Assembly (NCBI RefSeq): GCF_029227915.1
Contig: NC_079886.1
Span: forward strand, 25,024,501 to 25,088,500
Reading direction: 5' to 3'
From: Hydractinia symbiolongicarpus
Lineage: Eukaryota > Cnidaria > Hydrozoa > Anthoathecata > Hydractiniidae
Length of the DNA stretch: 64,000 bases
The notes under the pieces were generated by a model. It made no database searches. It was not told the DNA's origin and saw only the letters and a list, made by a program, of their open reading frames with translations. Below are positions 46,401-54,850 of the stretch, piece by piece. A program made the translations under genes and the position numbers. The stretch's first letter is position 1, and each line of letters starts with the position of its first letter.

Positions 46401-49400
46401 TTAAACATGCACTTTTCGGTTACTTCAAATAAAATTTCGGTAAGATCAAAGGAAAATAAACATATCCACTTTGCCTGTTACAGACACACGGAACTGGCGT
46501 ATGATTATATAGACTAGTCGATAAGGCCCGTGGAAAAATCCACTTAGGCAAAAGGCCTTTAAAAAATAGGCTGCTTTAGATGTTTTGCTGACGTAAGCAA
46601 TGCATATACAAAAAGAAATGTTCTTAAAATCTTACACAAAATGTCAAATGTCAAATCTTTACACAAAATAAAAGAAGAACAGCTTGCAAGGTGCAAAATT
46701 GATAAAAAGTTACAACAACGACACTCACAACATCGAAACTCACAACACCAATACTTACAAAACCGGCAGTAAGAACACCAACAGTCACAACACGAACAGT
46801 CACAACACGAATAATAACAATGTCAGAAATAACGCATCTCAAATATGTACATCTTATAAGTGATTATGGTGCAAGAGTTAGCACAAATAAAAAAAAAATA
46901 AGTTCTTTACACATTTTAAATATTGTCTTTCCCTTAAAAGCTTATGCAAAAACATGAAAAGCCATAGTTTAGAAAACATTAAATGTAAATCTACAAAAAT
47001 TAGTCATTTCAGTTGCATACCATTCTCTCCCACAAAAATTTACACAAAATGTAAAAATCAACCAATTAAGAACACAAAAATTTTTCTTTTTAAGTATGAT
47101 GATCCGTACTACCCTTTACCAACAGATCAATAAGCAAAGAATAAACTTGAATTATAAAAGATCATTTTTTTGGAAACAAACGGTTCGTAAACAAAAGTTT
47201 ACACAAAATGTAAAACAGATTAGTTTTTGAGAAACACATCTAAATCAACAAAAATAATTGCATTAAGCATGTCGTATATTGCCATTACCCATCAATCTTC
47301 CACAAAAAGGTCATGAAACACATCAAATTTTAAAAAAATCAGTCATTTCAGTGCATACAGTCATCGCCCATTAGATTACAAAATCATAAACAAGACAATA
47401 ATAAATAACTTAACACACACACTTTAAACTCTATAAAACTTGTTCCACTTATCATGTTGCATGTGGTCCCCCTTGTAAAGTGCACAGGTAATGTGAAAGA
47501 AATAATAGATAAATTTCAGCGTGACGTCATTTGTTTGCTTCTTAGCGGTAAGCTCCTTGGCTCTGGCTTTTGCGAGGCAGGAAAAAAGATGCTAGGATTT
47601 GGTGAAGAAAGGTCTATTTCTTCTAACGGGGACATCGTTGAGGTTATGAACTATTATCGAGTGTAAGTTGATGCCTTCTGATTTATTTGAATATACTAAA
47701 AGTTATAAGAATGCCTTTGTTTGAAGAAATGAACTGATAATTACTTTGCTTCACCTAGCACCCCAATCTTTTTCCCTGCCACGCAAATGCCCAAGCCGAA
47801 AGAGCTTACTCCTAAAAATGTCAACAACGAAATTCATTTATACTATATGGGCATAAAAATACATCCTACTATCCTGCAAAAGTTCAAGTCCTTGAAAGAT
47901 TTTGTAGGTAGCTTGTTACATCATAATTCGTGCACATAAGAGAAAAGAAATTAGGAAACTATAGTAGTTAGCTATAGATATTAAAAAAGAGGAATTACAA
48001 CAGAAGTCATAGGTTAGAACTAGCCATATGGGATGTGCTGAACTTGGAGGCAAACATTAGCTAGCCAACAGTAGCTAAGACACCCAGTTAAATATACTTA
48101 AACTGGGAATACTTACCTAAAACTTAAGCTAGCTATTTATGCTTAGTAAAACACATATAAAGAGAAGCAATAGTAATTTAAAATTAATAACACTACAGTT
48201 CAACAAACCAAAGTTTTCCGTTTTTTAGTCAGCCAACAGCTTTATGTAGCATTTTGAATTATAGGACAATACATTAGTTACGCGCCAGGACACATGAATT
48301 ATGCAACAAAACGTAAACAAATATGGGTACATACGCGGTAAAATATAAAAATGTGGTTTTTTCCACCGACATAAAAAACCAAACGTCTGAAAGTATCAAA
48401 GTTTCTACTATTTGTAATTTCAAATCGACTTTAAATTCTAGCCTTTGTTTCCCATTTCTAACTTTACTTTACATCTAGCTCCACTTCTCACTTCACTTTT
48501 CTACTTCTTCGCTTGGTCTCTCTTCTTTTTAAAAATATAGCTATGCTGTATTAAACCACTTTTTTCCTTTCTTTCAAGGTAAAGGGATCGTTCTTCTGTG
48601 CTTTTTTTTGGTGGCCTTTATTTTCTACTTCTAATTTACTTCACTTCTAGCTCGACGTAGCTCCAATTTCACTTCCAACTTCACTTTTATACTTCTTCAA
48701 TTGGACTTTTGTCTTTTTAAATATGCTTTTTTGAACCACGTATTTTACTTTTTTCAAGATCACTCTTTTGTGGGGGTTTTTGGTGGCGAAAGTTAGCCGT
48801 TAAATTTATTTCAGCAAATCAAAATGAGTCGTTTTCATCACGTGATGTAAACAAAGTAAACCCGCTAACAAAATGGACATCATATTTTCTGCGACTTTAA
48901 AGAGAATTTCGGCATCATCAAAGGAAAATGACGAAATCACCTTTGCCTGTCACAGACGGACGGACACACTTTGCGTATTATTATATAGATGTAAAGCATT
49001 AATAATACATGACTTGGATTTTTGGGAAGTAACTTCGTTTAATCTTGTTCATTAGACTAACTAGCAGTTTTGTTGTAAAGTTCACAGCGTTGTCTGTTAT
49101 TGTAACTGAAATATATTGAAACTGAAATATATCTTTGTTGCAATGCATTTATTACCCGGGTAAGCAGGCACAAAACGATAATAACCAAAACACGTGATCT
49201 GATTAGTTAAGAGGCGTTCGATTATTGCAAAACCCTGTAATAATCGCCCTTAATGCCCGCGGAAATAATATCTTAAAATAAAATATGGAAAAATGTAAAT
49301 AAAAAGCAGACAGAGATACCTTGAACAAATTTCCAGTTTATGATGGTGCTACAGCATGTAATGACATAGCAAAATTTCATTGCGACCGTCCTAGTTCTTT

Positions 49401-52400
49401 TTTATGAAAACTATAACTATGCCAATTTTAATTACATTTGGAGAATCTGATGGAAAAAGTTATGGAAAATGCAACTAATTTTTCGCATTACTGATTAAAT
49501 TGTTACACATTTAATATACTCAACATTCCTGAACTCTGACTTCGTTTGTCCTAATAAGGTTTGCTACGACGTTAATCACATCTCAGTTAGAGAGGAATCG
49601 GAAATTTTTTTCAAAATACACTAATTTAATTGCACTTTATTATGGAAAGAAAATAATACAGCCTCATGATTTATTTCAGGGAATTTTACTTTTTGTGACT
49701 TTGAGAAGAATAGTTGCGGATTTACTGGTTCGAACTGGATCAGACGTGGTGGAGAATCCCCAATGAAAAACACAGGGCCAACTGTTGATGCCAGTGGTAT
49801 GACTTTTAAAATTGATTTTTATAACCATAAACAGAAAAAATATTAGTCTGGACAAATAATTCTAAAGCCATGGTATAATAGCACTTCAATAGGCAAAATT
49901 ACTGTTACCACCATGGATATTAAACCATGTGGAGTGAGTTAAACTTTAGATTCCGCTCTTACGGTAGTCAAGGATACAAAAATAGATTTCTTTTTGAAAT
50001 TTATCTTTTACTTTTTTTCACATCTCTTTGTATATTTGCTGATCTGAAACAAACCTTAGACCTTACACGTAGACTTATTCCACGTCGCATCTCACGAGTG
50101 TTCGCAATATCAGGAAAATGGTTGTGGTGACGTCAGCAATCTTTCGCATGATTCAAGAGCATGAATTTAACCATATAACCAAGTTTCGGTTATCTAAGAG
50201 CACTGTGAACAAAATTTGACAGGTTCAATTTCTAATAAAAAACAACCACTGTAACTTCCTTAAAACTAGCCGTCTTGTAATACTAATATATATATAAAAA
50301 AAACCAATTATCCTGAAATAAGCTACGAAATGTTGTACCTTTTGAAACTGGTTGTTTTCAGGTAACTCGTCGGGATTCTACTTTCACTTTGATGCTAGAT
50401 TGTCACCACTATTTTCGATGCATCCAATTTCAGTCTTAATACCCAACCCCAGCAAAAGCAGCAAAGGTTGTTTAAAATTTGCTTATCATATGAATGGGGG
50501 CAATACTGGTAGCCTCTCAGTCATTCTGTCTTCAAGTAATGTTCCACCTCGAACGGTATGGCTTACGGCTGGTGATCTAGAATCTGTATGGGAAGATGCG
50601 GCTGTATCATTGCAACTGATTTTGAAGTCCTCTATTCCTTCTTTTTTTAACGTAAGTTTATATAAGTAATTATGCAACATTTACTGTACATTTCATCCTT
50701 TTTAATAACACGACACTGTTTAATGCAACGACATGATGAGACCAAATATCTACAACTTATATCATATTTGCTTTGTTATGATTTAAAGTTAACATTTGTG
50801 GCAATGAAGGGAAATGGCTCCCGCGGTGAGATTGCAATTGACAATGTCTTGGTGACTTATGGATCTAATTGTGTGGTCGTAGGTGAGTTATTCATACTTA
50901 TTTTAGTTAATACAAATGTACAAAAGAGAAACGAATATGTGTAAGATGCAATATTTATGCCATGTCTGCGAAGATTTTTCCCAGTAACTTCGCGGTAAGA
51001 TTATCGACCAATCTTCTTACCGCTTAAACTTTATTGAGTTCACACAAAGCAAAAAGTATCTATCTTTTCATGGCTCGCCTTAATGTCGTATTAATCATTA
51101 AATAGATTATTTCTTCTCTGGTATTAAAAATTAACCTTCTACGTGTTTTTGGATTCAGTGACAACATAAAAATTATTTTCATCCTTCCACTTTTTTAAGA
51201 GTTTGGAAATAATAAATGCTATAGTACAAGTAGAAGAGAAACTGAATTGAGAATGACAGAAGTTTCATTTATCGTCCTGCGGGTCACTGTATATTTTATG
51301 TGCGTTTGTGTGGGTTAGTGTGGGTTTGTATTAAAGTGTCAAAGAACTTACGCATGGCAATTTATTAATCTCCTTTCTCCCTCAAAATGGTTTGGTGTAT
51401 GAAAAGGTTATAACATTGTAGAAAGGCATACAATTTAATTACTTCTGTTATAACTCAAATATATATATCTATGTTAGCGAAAGCAACAACAAGAACAACT
51501 GCGACTTCAGGTATATTTTGTCAATTTAATGAGTTTTTATTAGATACGCAAATTGGCTCACAGAAGGAAGGACAGAGGGACAGACAGCAAGTAATACAAT
51601 AAAAATGTAGAAACAACAAGCTCGCGACGAACAAGAAATATAAATTCCGACTTTGTAGAAATAAATTTTTGAAGGATTTACAAAAAAACGGATATAAAAA
51701 TTTAAGCAAAACGCTCACTGGGAATACGCTTTTATTTGCGATTTTTTCCTATTGTCAAAAAATGAACTGTTTCTAAAAAAAGTTAAATGACACCAAATAC
51801 AAAAAATCCTTATTTAATTTGTCAACTTCTTAAAATGAAATTTATTCCTCAAAACAGTAATTTCTTTTCACAATATTATCACGTGACCGCAGGTTTCACA
51901 ATATATTTTGAAGGTGTCTGACGTGATCGAATGTTTCAAAATAGATTTTTGGTCGATTTGTGTTCCCTTTGGTATTGCCGCAATTTCGTAACAATATTGT
52001 TTTCTATGATGTATGAAAATTTTAATTGAAAGAAAGAGTTGTTACACAATTGTAAACAATGAAATCTGTATAATAATACGCCAGTTCCGTGTGTCTGTGA
52101 CAGGCAAAGTGGATGTGTTGCTTTTTCTAAAAAAAACAGCCGCGGTAACATGTCACTTCTGCTAAACTTTTTTTTTTATTCTGTCCTTTGTGTGCGATTT
52201 TAAATTGATTCAAAAATTTTTGTTTAAAAAAATCACGGTTAATTTATTTTATTGTTCTCATAAAAGCCTTTGTAATGTGATGTAAACTTATTACACAAAA
52301 GTCACGGGTAATTAAATTCTATTATTCCCTTACACACGTGTCTATTGTCACTGTTATATGAAAAACATATTGGTTTTATTTATTCCCGCCTAAATGAATT

Positions 52401-53147
52401 AACAACAAAACGTTTTGACAAAAAATGCAATGAATTTCGCTGTCTTTTTATTCGGTATATATAGTGGATTTTTCCACGGGACTCAATACTAGTAAGAAGA
52501 ATAATCATACAATTAGTTGTATAAGAAAAAATATATCGGGTTGGCAACGATGGAAGCATTCTATAACTTAAGTGCGTAAATAATGTTCAAATAGTATTTT
52601 CTTCATTTTAGAGCAAAACACAGATCTTAAGAAAGTCATAGCAATAGCAACTGGTGGTTTTGTGTTTGTACAAATTATATTTTTACTTATTTGCGTCGTG
52701 ATAAGGCGCAAAGGTTAGTACAACTACCTTCCTTTTTTTTCTGCTTAAGTTTTACCATATGGTATATGGGCGGAATTTTTTTATGTAAAATGTCATCCAC
52801 AAAACTGCTCTGGCAAATAATAAATGTTTTGGAAATTTTATCACAACACCCCCCCCCCCCCTTCCCCACCCTTTTTACAGTATAATAGGGTTCGTCACTG
52901 TGTAACAAATCCTTCTGTTTTAGTTGTTCAAAAAGTTGATGACACACCTACTGTTCCAGCAAATGTTGAGATGGAAGGCAACGAAGATTACGAAATTATC
53001 CAACCTAATCCTTCTTACTATGCTAATATCCAAGGCTTACAGCTTAATAAACATTCTGAACATGACACGAAAACTACCAATCCGAAAAAACTTACAGAGG
53101 TTGAGATGCAAAATACAATTAACGAATACACGAGTGTAGACGATTAA
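25244..53147 (+). CDS. NIDO-Kazal-MAM-MAM transmembrane receptor with cytoplasmic ITAM, 13 exons
   Basis: Exons: 25244-25432, 26191-26469, 26801-26893, 33818-33965, 36466-36645, 38076-38189, 39502-39791, 40815-40908, 49680-49796, 50362-50651, 50789-50882, 52612-52713, 52924-53147. All introns are GT-AG; all phases agree; the sum is 2214 bases, giving 737 residues. Architecture: signal peptide (1-23), NIDO domain (about 25-236), Kazal (about 239-297), MAM1 (about 298-462), MAM2 (about 464-630), one membrane span (about 638-660), and a 74-residue tail with an ITAM at Tyr686/Tyr696. Predicted: a plasma-membrane type I receptor binding extracellular ligands and possibly signalling through SH2 kinases. 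NIDO and MAM are adhesion-type modules. No orthologue can be named. Introns are filled by piggyBac, hAT and Helitrons, none disturbing the exons. An extra small exon in the long introns cannot be ruled out. Confidence 0.85.
25433..26190 (+). other. Receptor intron 1
   Basis: 758 bases, AT-rich, no insertions or genes recognised. Confidence 0.6.
26191..26893 (+). CDS. Receptor exons 2 and 3: middle of NIDO domain
   Basis: Exon 2 (26191-26469) opens INSNGVISS, the NIDO block that follows the exon 1 tyrosine, and includes YHTDAIFNSECGSCNIYFRT and LVTTWYNASQYGNQ, matching the WADVD...VYYR and ATW..V..Y positions. Exon 3 (26801-26893) gives NTFQSIITSNGEKTYAILSY, the central strand block. Acceptors CCCTTTAG and AATTTTTAG, donors AAG|GTAGTT and CCA|GTAAGT; both junctions phase 0. 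Confidence 0.85.
26894..27877 (+). other. Receptor intron 3, part left of piggyBac
   Basis: AT-rich. Two small hairpins: TCCAGTCTAG/TAAGACTGGA at about 27580-27610, and GACTATACCCAC/GTGTGAGTATAGTC at 27841-27871, immediately before the piggyBac end. Confidence 0.5.
27878..30781 (+). mobile_element. piggyBac transposon, apparently complete
   Basis: 2904 bp with 16-bp terminal inverted repeats CCCTATTTGTACCGGG (27878) and, complemented, CCCTATTCGTACCGGG (ending 30781); one mismatch. TTAA follows the right end (30782-30785); the left flank reads CCAA, a likely mutated TTAA. Subterminal inverted motifs GTGCGCTGAATGAGCGCAC and GTGCGCTCAATCAGCGCGC lie inside the two ends. It encodes an open transposase and sits in receptor intron 3 in the same orientation as the gene. 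Confidence 0.92.
28251..30399 (+). CDS. piggyBac transposase (one intron, 667 residues)
   Basis: Exon 1 is 28251-28392, intron 28393-28537 (GT-AG), exon 2 28538-30399; the phases agree and the frame stays open. The acidic N-terminal region is rich in Glu/Asp. The DDE_Tnp_1_7 core follows (family PF13843). Candidate catalytic aspartates are in SLDETLYP (about 29340), ISFDRLYTSI (about 29596) and GGTDIVDQRM (about 29910), the three blocks that carry the DDD triad in piggyBac. The C-terminus holds a Cys-rich zinc-binding domain (CTVCQ, CQSC, CMSC; about 30247-30390) that binds transposon ends in the family. It performs TTAA-specific cut-and-paste transposition. All key features are present, so this copy may be active. 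Confidence 0.92.
30786..31635. other. Receptor intron 3, between piggyBac and Helitron
   Basis: AT-rich. 30895-30965 faintly resembles a Helitron 5' body (GGAAAATGAACACATCCAC). No gene. Confidence 0.4.
31636..33768 (-). mobile_element. Non-autonomous Helitron, about 2.1 kb, with internal minisatellite
   Basis: Minus-strand element. Its 3' end has the hairpin ACCCGGCATTTTGACGCCGGGT, then CTCCCGG and CTAG at 31636-31639 followed by T. Its 5' region carries GTATTTTGTCTGTCTGTCCGCG at about 33733-33755, as in the 6222 and 13141 copies; the exact 5' TC is not preserved. Units with CTTAGTACAGGTAAACTGTGTCGCA-like motifs (for example at about 32530 and 32960) are the complement of the minisatellite at 6960-7345. 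Confidence 0.75.
33818..33965 (+). CDS. Receptor exon 4: end of NIDO domain
   Basis: AGFKVSGNHYCTF...SNVFSPGLYVVGL carries the terminal NIDO features (AGF block and NV..PG.y/w). Acceptor TTTTTTCCAG, donor GG|GTAGGT, phase 0 to phase 1. It starts only about 50 bp after the 5' end of the 31636-33768 Helitron. Confidence 0.8.
33966..36465 (+). other. Receptor intron 4
   Basis: 2.5 kb, AT-rich. A poly(C)/poly(A) run at 35299-35318. No element boundary or gene recognised. Confidence 0.5.
36466..36645 (+). CDS. Receptor exon 5: Kazal domain
   Basis: A symmetrical phase 1-1 exon of 180 bases. CSHCPGEEW...VNC...VCGSNGIEYGNECELERERC...VC has seven cysteines and the Kazal signature VCGSNG.xY.N.C.L..xxC. 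Kazal domains are serine-protease-inhibitor folds and also occur as adhesion modules in follistatin-like proteins. Confidence 0.9.
36860..37870 (-). pseudogene. Decayed minus-strand coding region in receptor intron 5, possibly MADF/BESS-like
   Basis: Higher GC than the rest of the intron and an Asp-rich segment on the minus strand (about 37540-37480, run of GAT/GAC). The frame near 37190-37020 reads LSGNRKLLAQHEIDKIMFKY then a Pro/Thr-rich tail. The layout (helical block, acidic linker, short C-terminal helix) recalls MADF-BESS proteins of PIF/Harbinger elements, but no diagnostic residue is certain. Frames are broken. Confidence 0.3.
38076..40908 (+). CDS. Receptor exons 6-8: MAM domain 1
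   Basis: Exons 38076-38189 (114), 39502-39791 (290) and 40815-40908 (94). FTFCDFEKDTCGLTGSNWIR is the MAM opening; RFYYHFEASG and GCLKFAYYMHG form the middle; IFVATKGSDFSSDIAIDDIS and GSNC form the end. Cysteine spacing fits MAM. MAM domains mediate homophilic or heterophilic adhesion in receptor phosphatases and meprins. Confidence 0.9.
39054..39116. repeat. Near-perfect 63-bp palindrome in receptor intron 6
   Basis: TTCAGAACATATTATATTC at the left is mirrored by its complement at the right, with a short AT loop. It could be a minimal foldback or MITE relic; no larger element is visible. Confidence 0.7.
39960..40533 (+). mobile_element. 5'-truncated Helitron in receptor intron 7
   Basis: Ends with the hairpin GTGGATTTTTCCAC, GGGCTTTATCGA and CTAG at 40530-40533, then T. 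The body is the reverse complement of 46080-46350 (AATGAAGCCATTACAGTGCA at about 39990). The 5' terminus is missing. Confidence 0.75.
40660..40720. repeat. TC/TATC microsatellite
   Basis: A run of TCTC and TATC units between the Helitron end and receptor exon 8. Confidence 0.85.
41195..41402 (+). repeat. Four-copy tandem repeat of about 64 bp in the hAT 5' region
   Basis: Units start GCCTAAAACGTCCGTGGGT (about 41196, 41261, 41322, 41385). They are separated by TTCAACTTCAAATGAATRGAATTC-type sequence. They precede the transposase start and could be subterminal transposase-binding repeats. Confidence 0.85.
41455..45091 (+). CDS. hAT transposase with OTU-like domain (two exons, 1092 residues)
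   Basis: Exon 1 is 41455-41675; exon 2 is 42034-45091. GT-AG, phases agree, frame open throughout. The N-terminal part is an OTU-like cysteine peptidase: SGNCLYSSVSLFL (Cys of the DGNC motif; the usual Asp is Ser) and NHFVPLL (His) near residue 235. A TTF-type zinc finger follows (WLCYSPAYDGGYCLPCVLFG, about 43000). Then comes the RNase-H-like core with LGDECMD (Asp, about 43620), GQGYDGAGS (Asp, about 43820) and CHSHRLNLA (about 43910), and the C-terminal hAT dimerisation domain CERTFSAMKRLKT (about 44920). This is the ZMYM1-like branch of hAT. The OTU module could deubiquitinate; the Ser replacement leaves activity uncertain. Confidence 0.88.
45092..45900 (+). other. hAT 3' untranslated/subterminal region
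   Basis: AT-rich, with repeated CCTAAATTATACTTA-type segments (about 45199 and 45237) and a GAAGAAAGAAGAAAG run at 45633. No gene. Confidence 0.5.
46514..48989 (-). mobile_element. Helitron directly abutting the 46513 Helitron
   Basis: 3' end: the hairpin GTGGATTTTTCCAC then GGGCCTTATCGA and CTAG at 46514-46517 (minus strand). 5' end: A|TCTATATAATAATACGCAAAG at 48989. A 5' body motif GGAAAATGACGAAATCACC is shared with 46450-46480. No coding capacity recognised; the + strand frame at 47454-47666 is unassigned. Contains short TACACAAAATGTAAA repeats (46660-47215) and a CACAACACGAACAGT repeat (46780-46812). Confidence 0.65.
48990..49679 (+). other. Receptor intron 8, right end
   Basis: AT-rich, with no element recognised. 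Ends in the exon 9 acceptor TTTATTTCAG. Confidence 0.5.
49680..50882 (+). CDS. Receptor exons 9-11: MAM domain 2
   Basis: Exons 49680-49796 (117), 50362-50651 (290) and 50789-50882 (94), repeating the lengths and phases of MAM1. NFTFCDFEKNSCGFTGSNWI, FYFHFDARLSP, GCLKFAYHMNGG and TFVAMKGNGSRGEIAIDNVL correspond block by block with MAM1. Confidence 0.9.
50883..52064 (+). other. Receptor intron 11, left of Helitron
   Basis: AT-rich, no gene. A short inverted motif TCGCGGTAAGAT/ATCTTACCGC-type near 50990-51026. Confidence 0.45.
52065..52492 (+). mobile_element. Short non-autonomous Helitron, 428 bp
   Basis: Starts A|TCTGTATAATAATACGCCAG and ends with the hairpin GTGGATTTTTCCAC, GGGACTCAATA, CTAG|T. 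Both ends are intact. It lies in receptor intron 11, same orientation as the gene. Confidence 0.88.
52612..52713 (+). CDS. Receptor exon 12: transmembrane segment
   Basis: A phase 1-1 exon of 102 bases. EQNTDLKKV, then the hydrophobic IAIATGGFVFVQIIFLLICV and the stop-transfer IRRK. Confidence 0.9.
52924..53147 (+). CDS. Receptor exon 13: cytoplasmic tail with ITAM and stop
   Basis: Acceptor TTCTGTTTTAG. The tail holds acidic residues before YEII, six intervening residues QPNPSY, then YANI: the consensus Yxx(I/L)-x(6-8)-Yxx(I/L). A further YTSV lies five residues before the end. The TAA is at 53145-53147. A candidate ATTAAA polyadenylation signal is near 53360. Confidence 0.85.
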
Positions 53148-54175
53148 AAAATCGTTTACGATGAAACAATTCTTGCTTAACATTTATTTTTGTAAATTGA
53201 ATGCATTGGCTAGTTGCACTAAGCAATGGTTCGATTACCATATATATAATGAAGAACTAAATTTTACTGATAAAACTGAGATAGAATAATAATTGAAAAC
53301 AGAAAAATTTCAGTTTGAAATGTTATTTGCTAAGATTTTTGCTAAGACTATTTTATTTAATTAAAACACCTTTTTCGGTAGAATCTCCCTATAAGTTAGG
53401 AAGATTATTTTAAGTGGAAAACTTTACTGTGTAGCTTTTATATTTATAATGATTATTTTATGATATTTTACGGAACATACAGAACTTCAATTTAAAGTAA
53501 CTTTCCATGTTGTATAAATCAAGAGGTTTAATTGTAGACACGGCTTCCATTTTGTTATTTTTTAACTTACGACTGGGCTGTATAGATGTATAAGCCCTTA
53601 AACACACACGCCTGTAACAGGGTCCTAACTTTGAGGCTTAGAGTTAATATTAAGTTAACATGAGAGCAAAAGAAATATAAGTGTTAGAAATTTAAGTTAA
53701 AGGGAAGTTTCCATTAGGTGAACTTTGGTCCTTGACATCGCTGACAATCCAAACAAATGCTGATGACTGTATCAGGTAATAGCTGAGGATGTGCATGCTC
53801 TTTGAAGTAAGCCAAAATTTTCTGTAAAAATCGACAATTGTATTCGTTTAGTCTAGTCTTCTTTATACTTTTTATATGGTTTATTTATCAAAAAATATTT
53901 CCACATTAATTTTAACCACTTAATAAGATTGGAAACTGTAAGTTCTAACATTTTAGACTGGGTTAGAAAGTTCACATTGCCAACATTTTTGTCTGTACTA
54001 AAGCTTACCTTAGAAAAAACAAATCAAATTGATATGAGATAAGTAAAAATAAGTTTCTTTTCCGAGAAATAGGTCTTTATAGTTAATCATGCGAAATAAT
54101 GACATCGTCGATTAGATGCTCAGAACATGCTTGTATGCATGATAATCAAGGTAACTAAGTATGAATATTGATATA
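53148..54175. other. 3' flank of the receptor gene
   Basis: Likely contains the 3' UTR. No other gene recognised. Confidence 0.5.
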
Positions 54176-54850
54176 CTAGCCGGCAAGCCCAGCGTCGAAG
54201 CGCCTGGGTAAACCAAAAGTCAAGGTGTGAACCAACGTTGAACACTCTTTGGATCTCTGAATAAGAACCGTAAACTGTGTCATACAATCAGGTGGAGCGC
54301 TTTAGTACAGGTATACAGTATGTCTTAAATCAAGTGAAGCGCATACACTATGATAGTGTTGCGACTGCAACATATTTTTCAAGAAATAATTTTTATTGCA
54401 ATGGTAGCTGAAATAAAAATAGAATATACCGATGTTACTCCATCATAGCAAAAACAATCATCAATATTATTTTATTTCGCGGAAAGTTTTTGTGAAAGTT
54501 AAAAAATTAATCGTGACACAGGGCTGATCGCTTACAGTTAAATAGTGTTGTATAGGTGTATAGAGATAATACCCTTTTGAATGAACTTCTCTCTGGCTCA
54601 AGAACACAAGAAACCGTCTATTGCTAAAATAGGGTTGAGCGGTTAGTCCATGTAAACAGTGTTGCACATCCGTACAGGTGTGATTCCCGAGAAAGTTCAA
54701 AAATAAATTGTCAGTGGGCTAACCCCTTAGTACAGGTAAACCGTGTTGCACATGCAGATAAGCATAACAACCTTTTACAAAAAACAGTCTGTTGTAAACA
54801 CTGCGCTAACCGCTTAGTACAGTTAAACAGTATGATAAAAGCTCTTCTAT
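54176..54850 (-). mobile_element. Helitron, 5'-truncated, of the 31636-33768 family
   Basis: CTAG at 54176-54179 (minus-strand 3' end) with the hairpin CCCAGGCGCTTCGACGCTGGG. The body repeats the minisatellite units (CTTAGTACAGGTAAACCGTGTTGCACATG at about 54726). Similarity ends near 54850. A second end-like sequence, GCTAGGCCTTCAAAACGCTGGGG at about 54880, may be another truncated 3' end. Confidence 0.7.

Larger units (their letters stand above)
40948..46513 (-). mobile_element. Helitron interrupted by a hAT element
   Basis: Two halves flank the hAT. The 3' hairpin side is split between about 40948-40961 and 45929-45960 (CCGTGGAAAAATCCA). The remainder runs to a 5' end at 46513, where the minus strand reads TCTATATAATCATACGCCAG. 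Rejoining the flanks across one GGGCC recovers the Helitron hairpin found intact at 46518-46550. The terminal CTRR is degenerate (TTAG). Confidence 0.75.

Noticed and set aside
47454-47666. 70-codon + strand frame inside a Helitron in receptor intron 8
   Set aside because: No motif recognised and no fitting splice phase with receptor exons.
52691-52947. Frames covering the poly(C) tract and overlapping the receptor TM exon
   Set aside because: They run across the intron between exons 12 and 13; splice sites and phases support the receptor model instead.
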